64,000 nucleotides of DNA from Blastomyces gilchristii SLH14081 (Eukaryota > Ascomycota > Eurotiomycetes > Onygenales > Ajellomycetaceae): contig NW_003101677.1 of the NCBI RefSeq assembly GCF_000003855.2, positions 934,392 through 998,391 of the forward strand, read 5' to 3'. Below the pieces are notes generated by a model. That model saw nothing but the letters and a program-made list of their open reading frames with translations. It made no database searches and had not been told where the DNA came from. Below, in pieces: positions 29,111 through 40,128 of this stretch (position 1 is the first letter of the stretch; every line of letters starts with the position of its first letter). Position numbers and translations under genes: made by a program.

Positions 29111-29160
29111 AGCAGGGGACAGTGTAGCCACTTAGCGCACTAATAAGTGCCCTCCCTGCT
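29111..29160. repeat. Imperfect inverted repeat (hairpin), possible MITE end
   Basis: Left arm begins AGCAGGGGACAGTGTAGCC and includes CACTTA; right arm reads TAAGTGCC...CCCTGCT. The arms pair as AGCAGGG / CCCTGCT and CACTTA / TAAGTG. A related arm ends at 30671 (see findings). Confidence 0.5.
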
Positions 29161-31186
29161 CTCTCGTATTTAAGTTACGCTCAAAACTTAAATATCTGAA
29201 GTATCCTTGATGACATGAATAATGCTTATTTTAGAGCTTACCGGGGGATAATTTACTTTAGTATACGGAGTAGAGTATACAGTCTTTGTAAGAGAAATAA
29301 AAGATCAGTCGCCAAGAACTATGTATCCTGTACGTCACTAATTTCTTTGTATCTACGCAGCATAGTATGCACAGTACGGAGTACAGAGTAGTTACATGCT
29401 CCTGAACAAAAAGACTACAAACATCCTTTCAAGAAACAAAAAACAATAGTTACAACCTGATTGGAAAGACTGCCAAGCTCCTAACGTTAGCTCAAGTCAG
29501 AAGCTCGGTAAATCAGTTGGGGACACATCTATTTCTTATTCCACTGCCCGGTCTACATCCTTTTTTAGCTATGAAATATAGTTAACTCTATGGTGTCATT
29601 CCACAGCTTTAAACAAACTTGCGGATATCACAGGAATTTTTTTTTTCATTTTTTTTTTCAGTCTGAAATCAACTGGGTTCATCATGTATCACAGAGAAAA
29701 TGCATGAATACATGTTGATATAACCTGTTCAAATTTCCTAAGCTGCAGTAATCTTCAAACTTTTTGTACCCGTGCGCCTCTGCTCTAAGCTACCATGGGC
29801 ATAGCTTTGCCCCCAACGTCGATATCGACGTATACGACTGCATGTAGTAAAACTTATGATATTGCAAGAGGTTTTCACAACACTATAATCGGGGGATGAC
29901 ATTGATGATATAATATCTCCAGTGAGCGATTGGCGTCCTAATCTTACAAGTACCTACCATCTAAGAACCTGTTCAGTGTCTGTCCTCTCATCACTCATCA
30001 CTTCCTCTTCTTTCATCATCTACGAAGAGTAGCTACGAGAAAGGGAAGGGTTATAAAGACAATTTGACCGCTGGCATTGGCTCGGGGATTTCTCCCATAG
30101 CCTTATAGTCTCTGGCTGATGGAGACGAAATGAGCCTCATGGAAAATGATAGGGTGGTAGCGGGATATTGGTTGAAGCCTCATCGAAGGGATTCACATGG
30201 ATGGAATCCAGCCTCTGAGCAAGACACTCCTATCACCCATCTGTAACTAAATCGTGTATCTAGCGATTATAAACAATACATCAGGCTTTCTGCCCTACAA
30301 ATGACCTCACCTCACCCCACCCCCATTAAACATCTTGGTTGAAACTGCCAGCCTGACGATGCAAAGCTGATAACCGGAGGCCTCTAGAAGCTCAGTCGCA
30401 TAAGGCTGTGGGAAAGGGGGACGCGAGGAGAGAATCATCAATAGGTTAGTATCAGTCTGGATCCATATCTTTGAGAGATGCGGTAGCTATCGGTCTTCCA
30501 TTGTAAGTATCTCAGTATCGAATATGGAATGTATCGATGAAGTCTGGGGAACTCAAATGACGTCATCATCAGATATGAGCAGGCGGCGACGCGCCAGACC
30601 CTGTTCAAAGCCCTAATGAATGAGTGCAACGCCCCTAATCACCTTAATAAGTGCCCTACAGACTTCCTGCTTCTACATTGTTAGGCTTATTATTATTAAA
30701 ATAGTGCGGTATTCATCAGTGCATTCCTAGTCCTTACAGTGCTGTCTCAGGGCGAATTTCCAATGCATGTCCTCCCGCAGCTGAATTTATTACGGCAAAA
30801 TATAGAGCCCAATTTGGCAGCAAAAAAAGACCGAGGTTCAACCTCTTCCCCACGGTTATTTTATTTTTTAAAGAGAAAGGATCGTTCCTAGTTCAATACA
30901 ACCCTTTCCGCCGCTGGCCTCCTGGTTTTTTGTTCCTTTCCCGAATACACAAGGGATAAAAAGCCCAGTCGAACGACAGGAACAGTTAGGTTGTTGCCAA
31001 GCCATTCTGAGCAAATAATCCGTTCAGCTTGCAGGGTCAGACTGGCTCTGGCGCCCGCAATTCGCCGTCATACAGGTGGACTCGCCTAGCGAAATAACCA
31101 ACAGTAATAACTGATAGAGCTGCAATGTCGATATTTTTCCGCCGGAAGAGAAATCTAGGGGGCGTTGCTCGTATGCGGTGCGCTGG

Positions 31187-31200
31187 AAAAAAAAAAAAAG

Positions 31201-31237
<37 letters not shown>
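31187..31237. repeat. Poly-A tract
   Basis: Thirteen A, one G, then 37 A (31201-31237); plus-strand A-rich, so T-rich on the minus strand. Confidence 0.95.
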
Positions 31238-31240
<3 letters not shown>

Positions 31241-31607
31241 TTATTGCACAGCAGCATTCGACTGACACAAGGCACGCACACAACTACACGGCCTCACGGA
31301 GGCCGGATGGAGACTCCTAAGGAGAGATTCTTTGATTTGAAAGCAATAGACGGTCTAAGTCCGTAAACTCCAAATGCAAATGCAGTGGCGCCGTGGCGCC
31401 GTGGCGGGAAACGGGACATCAACTGACAATATGAATGAATTCTATTTTCCCACCCGGAGCAATTCTTCCTATATCCGTCGTGGCAACCTTCTCTCGAAAT
31501 TCGCCCTCCTCCATTTGCTAGCTCTACAGCGTAATGAGCCATAACCTCCGGCCAGCACCCGCTTGGCCTTCTCTCTCTTGGTCACTATTCGGGAGCTAAC
31601 CGGGCTC

Positions 31608-32865
31608 CTACACGGGGATTGACAGGCGTGGGTGGGATGTAGATTGCTCTTTTTCTGGTAGAAGCCGTAGCCACTCAGAAATGGCTCTAACACTCCGTAC
31701 AGTGGCGTCACGATCATGTGTGGTTATCTCTTTTGCATCATTATCATCATCATCATCATCATCATCAACATTGTGGTCCAAGTCCTCGCTTGCTTCGGCC
31801 CCACTCATCCCTGCAATCCTCTGTAAATGCCACTGCATTTCAAGGAGGGGCCAGCTGGGCAGTGGCAGTTTGTCAGGATCATCTGTGGTCAGAGAAAACA
31901 CATCCCCTGAAGCGATAGGCCTGTATTCCGGTTCACCATCCTCCTTGTAGGTACCTATAGGGACTGGCAAACCTCGTCCCCCATACTTGTACAAACCCCG
32001 GACGTTGTTGGCTCTGTAAGAAGATCAATTTCTTCTGTCTCATTTCGGTTGCCAATGGAATTCAACTTTTAGTTCTTTGAGATCTGCAGAGATCTCGATG
32101 AGTCGCAGTGCAAAACGACCAGCTCCCCAGAGAGCGTGTGGATGCTTATCAAGGCTGACCATGTTAAAGCAACCATCATTTGGTTCCTTCAAGTTCTGTG
32201 GGTCACTGAATATCTCCTTTTTCCACTGCTCCACACGTTCTTCCTCCCAAAAAGAAGCCAAGGATATCCCAGAATCTCTCAACTGCTCTTGGTTCGCGCC
32301 CAGATGCTTTTATAAGGCACTGTGGATAGATATGCGCAGCATCTGGTTCCTCCCATCCAGTAAGCACGCACTTGTTCTGATCGCGCTTTTTGCACTGTAA
32401 CAAACCCGTTAGCAAAGTCCAATCTAGCTCTATGAAGATTAACAAACATTAAGCTCGCTGTTGTTGAACGATCTGTACCGGAGCTTGTAGTATTAATCGC
32501 ACTTAGGTTTTGTAGCCCTGATGGGAATTTAGTTTAGAAATGGAATTTCTCTATGAGTATGAGGATGCGCAAAACTAACATCGGGCTACAGCCGAATCAC
32601 AATCCTTAATTGTCGGTTCCAGGCAAAGCTGCGCTATTTTGGCGTTGGGGGCCTGCTCCACAATGAAGACCATCTCTTGCAGTCTGGATACGTCCGAGAC
32701 CTGACAGAAGGCCCAAAATGGAGGTGGCACCTGCTCTCTGCCTAACTTTTCTTTGAGAACCGCCTTCAGTTGATGTAGAGCTGCTGTACGCCTCTCCGAA
32801 TGCTCATTACAGTACTCGTTGTCGATATCGGACAAAGGCACGTTTATGAGTAAGCTGAGGGTCAC
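31608..32865 (-). pseudogene. Fungal HNH-endonuclease-family gene, frameshifted
   Basis: Remains of a fungal HNH_2-type protein. Pieces on the minus strand: 32865-32580, 32517-32444, 32394 downward. The HNH core is visible as CVLTGWEEPDAAHIYP, followed by RFWDIL, WEEERVEQWKKEIF, CFNMVSLDKHPHALW and GRFALRLIEI, and the C-terminal family block SGDVFSLTTDDPDKLPLP...LLEMQWHLQRIAGMSGA with a poly-Asp tail encoded by a CAT/ATC run near 31738-31770. The reading frame breaks three times: at the A5 run 32249-32253 (one base too many), at 32043-32045 (one too many), and near 31998-32004 (one too few). No ATG opens the first block (only GTG at 32865; a stop lies upstream in frame). Hence a pseudogene, unless these are assembly errors. 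The second intron (49 nt, donor GTTAAT) is a best guess. Confidence 0.75.
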
Positions 32866-33837
32866 GTGAATGACGTATGGGCTTAAAACGGCGTTGAAAA
32901 CCGGACTACGCTACGTAAGCAAAGGTGGGGAAACTGGCTGACTTGTATGCATCAATCAGCAGCACTATCTTTCTCCTTCTAAACTTTTTTGTTCATTTTC
33001 TGGTATGTAGAAAGCTGTTTTCAGTCAGGTTCTGTGATGTTACAGGTTTTGTGATGTTAATCAGATCGTGGGTGCAGTTTTCTCTTTGTGTAAAGCATGG
33101 TTGTTGGAATGGCATTGCAATAATAGAGCGTCAATAGTAAATGCATTTTCAAGGAGCGATGGAAAGGACCTAATTTTCCTTGTGCGGTCCCGTTGGCAGA
33201 GGGCTGTTAGCTCTACAGAGTTCACAGTTTCAATGATTGTGAAATTTAAACGATGATAGCTTGGCTCGGTAAATTGTGGAATGAAGGGGAAAAAAGGCCG
33301 AAGAAGTTATAGGGGTATTGGCTGAAGGATGAATGAAGAGGTTTGGATTTTCAGATTTGAAGCAGGGCGCTGGAGATATTCATTTTTCTTTCTCTTTGCC
33401 ATGGAGCCCTGAACATGAAGATTCGGCTTCTTGTGTTTTTATTTTTCTCTTGGTTGGCTCGGAGTGGAAAAGGGAAAAAAAAAATCTTTGATACCATTTG
33501 TAGCAGTTAAAGCAACTCCATGAACCCAGAGTACAAAAGAGTGAAGAAAAATAGCATCATAGCCCAGCCCGTTCACTCCAATTAAAATCATGACCCGTCC
33601 ATCCAGCTAAGTGTTGCCGTTGGGGATGAGAAAGCATATAAAAAAAAAGGTTGAGCATAAGGTGTTTCTGAGCACTTCATTCATTACCAAAGTCATATCA
33701 TTCTGCTTTTTGTTGCTTTTGCTCTTCAAATCTGACGCTTGCTTTGTTGTATGTAAAAGGATTTTTTGCCAGATCCCTTCACATTAAAAAGAAACAAATC
33801 AGAGATAGGTGAAAGAGAAAAATGTGGTACACCCCAT
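32866..33837. other. Intergenic upstream of HNH relic and downstream of rpl5
   Basis: AT-rich; no gene recognised. 33640-33837 is probably the rpl5 3' UTR and terminator region. Confidence 0.5.
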
Positions 33838-35053
33838 CTATGCCAACTCCCGGATCTTCTCCTGTACACGAGCCTCCTTCTCAGCACGAGTAAGCTTCTT
33901 GGTACGATACTTCAAGCTCTCAGCCTTCCACTCCTCCTTGGTCTTCTTGGATCCAGCATCCTCATCCTTCTTGAACGGATCGGCACGGATAGCCTTGTGG
34001 GCCTCAGCATAGATCTCCTCGAGATCACCAGCATCGATCTCGGCATCAATGTACTTCTGGAACTGAGACTTGTAGCGCTCCTCGTCGTCATCGGCAAGCG
34101 TCTCCATGTACTCAGCAACGTGGCCACCGAAAATGTAGCGGCGCAGAGTCTCAGCGTCCAGCTCCTTGGTCTCGATATCGTAGCCGGGGAAGCGGCTCTC
34201 GGAGTGAGGGATCAGGATGCCGCCGTCAGACGCACCCTTCATGGCTGCGAAGACGCGGGCACCGGTTGAGGTGCGGTGGAGACCGACGTCGAGAACAACC
34301 TTGAAGGGACGGCGGGTGCCCTCATCGGTCTCAGCGGCTTCGGTGAGGCTGTACTCACCCTCGGGCTCCTCGACGCCGACGAAGTCCTCATCGAGGCCGA
34401 GCTTCTTGAGCGTGCGGCGGGCGAGGAGGAGGCCGGTGGCATAGGCGGCAGACCAGTTGGTCAGGCCGTGCTCGATGCCGTAGCGCTTGAGCTCGTGGGA
34501 GTAAGCACATGCGAAGACTTTGTCACCGGTGATTTCGGCAGTAACAATCTGGGTGATGATGTCGCGGTTGGTGAAGCGGACGACCATACGATACTTGGGC
34601 GCATTGTACTTGTTCTTGGCCTGGGTGATCAGGCGCTTGCGAGCATAGTAGTCGGTCTTTCCTTGCCGGCGGCGCTTGAACTTGGTTTGGTAGCGGCTGT
34701 ATTAAGGGATTTGCCGTCAGTAAGACTTGCATTTTCTCCATACGCTAGAGTAAAAAGGTGATGGAAAATCGGCATTGTGGCGAGGGCAAAGAGATGGAAA
34801 CTCACCTGTAGTAAGCGCTGTTCTTGACGAGCTTGGTGAAAGGCTAGAATTTCCCAAGAAAGACAAACCCCGAGTCAGCAATTTGCGCTTCAGAATATTT
34901 TTTATGTATTTGTCCTCCCTCCGAAGCATCTTGCAGAGACTCTCCCCGCCTTATTTCTGTTTCTTCGTCTCGCTCATCTTTTTTTCAAGGAATGGTAGGG
35001 AATGAGCAGCAGCGATTCTTAAACGCCAGCTCTGGCGAAGCAGGACTTACCAT
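33838..35053 (-). CDS. rpl5: 60S ribosomal protein L5 (uL18)
   Basis: Component of the 5S RNP of the large ribosomal subunit; binds 5S rRNA. Exons: 35053-35051 (the ATG alone), 34843-34806, 34696-33838; 299 residues, as expected for eukaryotic L5. Recognised from [101 protein letters not shown] and the basic C-terminus [15 protein letters not shown]. Codon usage is biased to C/G-ending codons relative to neighbours, as usual for a highly expressed gene. The first intron (207 nt) splits directly after the start codon. The strongly translated opposite-strand frames here are shadows. Confidence 0.97.
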
Positions 35054-35527
35054 CTTGCCGGTAGGTTTGGTGCGTCGAGTTGCTACTGAACCTGGATGCT
35101 GGGCGAGTTGGACGGGGACGAGGAGAAAAGATTCGTTTCCAGCGTGGTTGTGTGGGATTTTGTTGGCTGGTTTTGTGTGTTCGCTTAGCGCGACAAGCCC
35201 AAAGCTGAGGGCGGAACTGGGGTCGGCGACGAGGGCCGCCAAAAAGTATACACGAGATGCAATCAGGTAATTTTAAAAGGGATATTGTTATTATTATTAT
35301 GAAAAAAACAAATGGATTTGTATATTGTAATTAGTTGGATACGGAATTGGTAATTGACAAGGAATAGCTCGTTTGCATGAATCTCTATTGGTATCATATC
35401 TAACTCCGACTCCGCAGTCATAATAGCACCGGCTTAGTTACAGAGTATCTGTGTCTACATTCGTAATGAACAGTCTATCCAAAGACAAAATCAAACAAAT
35501 TGCTCCAAAATACCGATCTCCCCGCGT
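35054..35527. other. Intergenic, rpl5 promoter and HAD gene 3' flank
   Basis: 474 bp; should contain the rpl5 promoter and 5' leader. No additional gene. Confidence 0.5.
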
Positions 35528-36383
35528 TTATAATCTCGCTCTCCCATCACCCTCCAACAGCTGCAAACCAGTCACCTTCTCCAACTCCCTCACAGCATCC
35601 TGCGACTTACCCAGGTCAACCTTGATAGTCCGGAACCCGGCCTTCTTCGCGAATTTCAGGTTAATCCCAATATCATCCAAAAACACAATATCATCCGGCT
35701 CAACGGGAGGTAACCCCTTCCTCTTCGCCGCATCATTCATCTCCTTCAACGCCAGCGCATAGATCTTAGGATCCGGCTTCCGCATCCCAACATGCGCGCT
35801 AGAGATGAAGAAATCGAAGAACTGCTTCACATCTACCGGCGGGCCTGCTGGGTTGTCTGCGGGGAGGATTGTCGTATTCGACAGCGCGCCCAGGATGAAC
35901 TGGCCCGATGCTTGTAGTTTCCGCAAAGCGGGGAACATATATGGATCTGGGCTGCGGGCCACTCGCATCATTTCCCAAAATAGGTACTTTGCATCGACCT
36001 TGGGGAGGGGTGGGAGGCGCGATGATTGTGAGGATGAGGAGGAGGATTGTTTATTCTTGCTCTGCTGCAGGGCATGGAATGCTTTCCATAGATGCTGGTG
36101 TTGGAAATCTCTGTTGAACTCTTGGAAGAAAACCTCATCTAACGTCACCTCCCCGCGCTCAACTCTATGCCATGCACCGTTGGGAGAGGTGTGTTGGATG
36201 CTGTAATTTACCCAGCCAATCGGAATATTGTTTGCGATTTCATAGTCTAGGATTGCTTGGAAGGGAGAGACGACCTAGAAGTAGTTAGATAAAGTGCAAA
36301 GTCGTCGTTGGATTTTGCGGGATCCCTACACAAACGCCGCCAATGTCGAATAGAATCCCCTGTGGTCGCTTGTTACCCGCCAT
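35528..36383 (-). CDS. HAD-superfamily hydrolase (epoxide-hydrolase N-domain/ACAD10-like)
   Basis: 266 residues in two exons, 36383-36330 and 36274-35528. The first exon supplies HAD motif I (ILFDIGGV, residues ~10-17), which the downstream open frame alone lacks. Motif II-like LGALSNTT (~150), motif III lysine in GMRKPDPKIYALAL, and motif IV VFLDDIGINLKFAKKAGFRTI. A Ser/Gln-rich low-complexity insert (SSSSSSQSS, ~112-120) sits in the cap. The DxGGV motif I with glycine in place of the second aspartate matches the HAD branch found as the N-domain of soluble epoxide hydrolase and ACAD10, whose activity is often a phosphatase or none. Substrate unknown. Head-to-head with fta4 across 538 bp. Confidence 0.88.
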
Positions 36384-36921
36384 CTTCGAATCTTAAAACG
36401 TAATGCCGGTGATGCTGAAAGTTACGTCGGTTTAATGAATGTGAATGGATGCAGATAAATGAGTATTTAAGGCAATTATCATTCCAATCTGTTCCCCGAG
36501 TCCCGGAACAGAGCTGTGATCTGGAAGCGTGAGTTTTTTACCGAGGTTAATGGCAATAATAACTGAGTAGAACCACGGGACAGTCTGCGATCTGCTCGAT
36601 CTCTCTGAGGGAATTCAGGCATTTTTGGATATCATAAATCCATGACTGTATTAGATGTCCCGATATGGCTTCACTTCGTCCCCCACGAGCCTTTAGGGCA
36701 TCATGCATGGTAGTTATCGAAGATGCTTCTTGGGCGAACTACTCCGTAACTACTCTACTGAGCCGAACTGCTTATCTTATCAGATTGGAGGCCAGGTTAG
36801 TCACGTGTAAAGTTATCCATCGACATCGCCCAATATCAATTGCACAGGCATCAAGCATAGAATCTCCATATGAATACTAGAAACAATACTTTTGCCGCTG
36901 CCGCCTTTGCGCGTATAAGAA
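36384..36921. other. Divergent promoter region, HAD gene/fta4
   Basis: 538 bp between start codons; no gene, no confident motif. Confidence 0.5.
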
Positions 36922-37876
36922 ATGGATTCCACGAAAACAATCACAGAGATAAAATCATCCTTCGTCAGAAATCAAATCCGCATTCTATCTGCAGCTCTCA
37001 CACCATCCGAGGACTGGCGCGACTATGGTCCTGTTTGCGAAGATGACATCCCCAATAAGACGGTAGAGGACGTATTGCAGAAATGTATGACTTATCCTGT
37101 ACACCCTCTGAAACAGGTTTGGGGCATATTTTATTTTATTTTCCTTGTATTTTCTTCCAATCAGCTAATTTTGGGCATCGTAAGTAAACGCTGTCTTGAA
37201 AAAACATACCCGCGCAGTCTTCCCGTCGCAAGCTATCCACCACGTTGCCCGGCAAATCGAAAGTCTCTATTGGAACTCAATTGATCCAGAGACTGTTGGG
37301 GACGTATCGCAAGGACTTGTCGTAGAAAAGGGTACTGATTTGACAAATTCGAGGTATGGACTTTAACTTGCTAGCATATGTCCATGAGGGATGCCATTGG
37401 GGTGGATGTCGCCAAAACTGACAAGAGTACAGGAGTATCGCTCGACTCCCAAAACAATGGAGAGAAGATGCCGACATTGATGAGGACGATAAACTCAGGT
37501 TCGATATCAGCAACCCTCCGCGCATAACATAATATCTACATATTATCCCTAACGGAGCCTTGTGGACAGATACGAACAATTGTACCAGCGCCTTTTAGAA
37601 CTGGACAACCAGCGCAAAAAGCAGCAAGAACGGCTTGCGCAGTATAAACAGCTTGCAGAACTTTTGGAGCCGTTCAAGGATCCTCAAATGAACATCCAGC
37701 CAAACCTGGTTACCAGAGATAGTCCGCTGGGCCAGGAGATTGATAGGATGAGAATGCTTGTTGCGAAGGTTACAAGTCGGGTTGGTAGGGCGGGTAGGAA
37801 TGTTGAGCTTGAAGGGAATTCCCAGCCGATGGATGACCCTGAGACAAAGCTTTCATCTGTGTTGGATATGACTTGA
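36922..37876 (+). CDS. fta4: Kinetochore Sim4-complex subunit Fta4
   Basis: Inner-kinetochore (CCAN/Sim4) protein. Four exons: 36922-37084, 37185-37353, 37433-37498, 37570-37876, joined in phase to 234 residues. Recognised from the N-terminal MDSTKTITEIKSSFVRNQIRI LSAAL pattern (bridging SEDWRDYGP), HTRAVFPSQAIHHVARQIE in exon 2, and the C-terminal coiled-coil block LELDNQRKKQQERLAQYKQL followed by LLEPFKDPQMNIQPNLV TRDSPLGQEIDRMR. Residues ~145-190 and the last segment are predicted to be coiled coil, as in the family. The exon 1/2 junction codon becomes TTA (Leu). Confidence is high that it is Fta4, from the conserved QPNLVTRD region. Confidence 0.85.
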
Positions 37877-38635
37877 CATGATTTCTTTCAAATGGGGGTT
37901 TTGGGGCGGCGGGAGGGCACTCCGAAGCTCAAATCATACGAGTTCAATTTTGCAATGACGGACCATTCATTATTGGGAAAGGATGGAGAAAGAATTTTAC
38001 AACCATATTGCGGCTGGCGAGAAGTCGAGAATGTTTGCTTGAATTAAGGTTCAAGTGGCTGGCAGATCAAGCCTATTTCATCGACCGTATCTTGACAAGA
38101 TTAGCTCTCCACGCTGTATGGCGGTGAGATTGCAGCAAACACTACATCCCCATTCAAGTTTGTTTCGTGGGATTGTCGCAGATGGATGGATTCGATGCTG
38201 GATAGACAGGTTCATTTACAGTAAGTACATGTACAGAGGGTATTATTATGTGCGGCCTTCGATTTTGGGTCGCCTGGAGTTATACTAAACTTGCAGGACA
38301 GCTCTCAGACTTCAATGGGAGTGTACTTGTATGTCTGTTTAGAGGGGAGTCATATATTTCTTTCAAAGCGCACTCTAATAATAGTAAAGAGAAGTGAAGT
38401 TGAATCCTGTCTTTGTTATTGCACTGAAATGGCTGGTGATCTCATAGATTGTCGCCATGGGCCATGCCTCTATACCAACTCACTGTTGTAAACAATTCCT
38501 CAATCCTTTTCACCTCTATTTCTGTGATATTCAGTGATATTCTTGTTAACTGCCTGACATCTATCCTCAACAACTACTCACAACCCAAGAACAACCTCTA
38601 GTTATATAGGCTCTTCCCTCTCAGTGATTGTTGAC
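37877..38635. other. Intergenic, fta4 to coiled-coil gene
   Basis: 759 bp; no gene supported. Contains a TACATGTACA word at ~38226. Confidence 0.5.
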
Positions 38636-40128
38636 ATGGAGGAATCACAGTGCCGAGAACGCAGGTTAGTCAGCAGCCACTCAAATAAATAGAGCTTGGA
38701 ATCTTGAACTGCGGCTCAAGTTCCCCCAAGTTGTCAAGTTAAAAAAATAAACTGGATAATAGCCGATTCACGAAAAGCCCATTAATCGCTAACTACTAGA
38801 ACAACAAGAACAAATAGACAGAGAGGAGACAGCGCCGCGTGTGCTGTCGAAATCTCCAATACGTCGGTTGATCGCCAAGAAGCGTTTGTCCCTCGACACC
38901 GTCGAGCCCGGTCGCTAGTGTCCGGACAGGACCTGGTCCGGTTTCGCGCTGAGGTGTTGGGCATTCCACCCAGAGGTGCAACTGGAGCAGCGGACAAAGC
39001 GCCCGACGCCGCCGACGAGGACGACGAGCTAACGGAGCTTAATCTCGCGTTTTCTTCTGCAAGCATGTCAATGGCCAGCAACATCACCAGCAGCTCCAGC
39101 AGCCCCAGCACCACAGTCCAGCCCCCTTCTCACAAAACCAATTCTGCTGCCGGTACAGGCCCCTTCGCCCACTTCTACGATCCCAACAATATCAATAATA
39201 ACGGCAACAGCTTCAATTCGCCTGGCCCCATTATGGCGGGCATGTCTCGTCAGAGCCCAAGTCCGGGCACCCCCTCCACTCAGAATGGGGCCATGGGCCC
39301 GATGCATGTTGGAATGCCAGTCAATGCCGGACACCAGATGGATCTCAATCATCTTTACGAGATGGTTCTGGAGCTCAGCGATGTATTGAAGAATAACCGC
39401 GACATGACGAAGGGCATTATTGACAGCGCGGAAGAAATTATGGTGGGTGTCTCTGCCCTTGCAATGAGTTTGTTGGCGTCAGCGACACAAAGAGAACCAA
39501 TTTAAAACTAATCATTCCTCGCTTTTTTTCTTTTCTAGAAACGTGCTGCGACCGAGGGTGCAAGTCCAACTCTGCAACAGGTCAACGGAGAGGTAACAGG
39601 TAGGTTATTCTTATAATTAACGCGACTACAACTGCCATATATCTAACCAATCAACCATCAATCCAAACAGCCGCCAGAATCGCAGAACTCGAACGTTCGC
39701 TCGCACGAGAAAAATCCCTCGTTGAAGCCCTCAAGCGGGAACAGGTCGAAAACACCAAGCTGATTGGGGAATATGAAACCGCCGTCGGCATCATGGTGGA
39801 GCAGATCCGTCACTACTGCCAAAACAATAACATGCACTACCTCGCCCAGAAACGTCACTACAACAACCTCCTCCAGGCCGAGCGCGACGCCCACCTTGAG
39901 AGCCGCCTGGACAGAGACAATTGGCACGCCAAAGCAATGCGATGCTCCGAGATGATCCGTACCGCATACCGGCTTCGCTGCGAGGAGGAAGAGGTCCCCA
40001 TTCGGATTATATCCGGTTTACAGAATGAGGTTCGTGCGTACCGCAATGCTTTGGGCATGGAGCCTGAGAAGCCGGAGGAAGAGTATGGGTGGGAAATTCT
40101 CAAGGATCTCCCTCCCGGTGCGGATTAA
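38636..40128 (+). CDS. Conserved fungal coiled-coil protein, function unknown
   Basis: Four exons join in phase: 38636-38664, 38800-39442, 39539-39599, 39671-40128; 396 residues. The start ATG at 38636 opens a 29-nt exon. N-terminal ~100 residues are basic then acidic (SGQDLVRFRAEVLGIPPRG, then DAADEDDELTELN); the middle (~115-195) is Ser/Pro/Asn/Gly-rich and probably disordered. From about residue 200 to the end is a long predicted coiled coil (MVLELSDVLKNNRDMTKGII; IAELERSLAREKSLVEALKR; EYETAVGIMVEQIRHYCQNN) ending in an acidic conserved tail (EEEYGWEILKDLPPGAD). I do not recognise a named family; a structural or septum/spindle-associated role would be guesswork. Confidence 0.8.

Larger units (their letters stand above)
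28322..31607. other. Gene-poor 3.3 kb
   Basis: No protein gene supported. Holds the 5' flank of the Mhp1-like gene (with a TATGG tandem stretch at ~29042-29064), a hairpin (29111-29160), a related inverted motif at ~30645-30671, and a long A tract (31187-31237). Confidence 0.5.

Noticed and set aside
34276..34761. 161-residue plus-strand frame over rpl5.
   Set aside because: Antisense shadow produced by the G/C-ending codon bias of rpl5.
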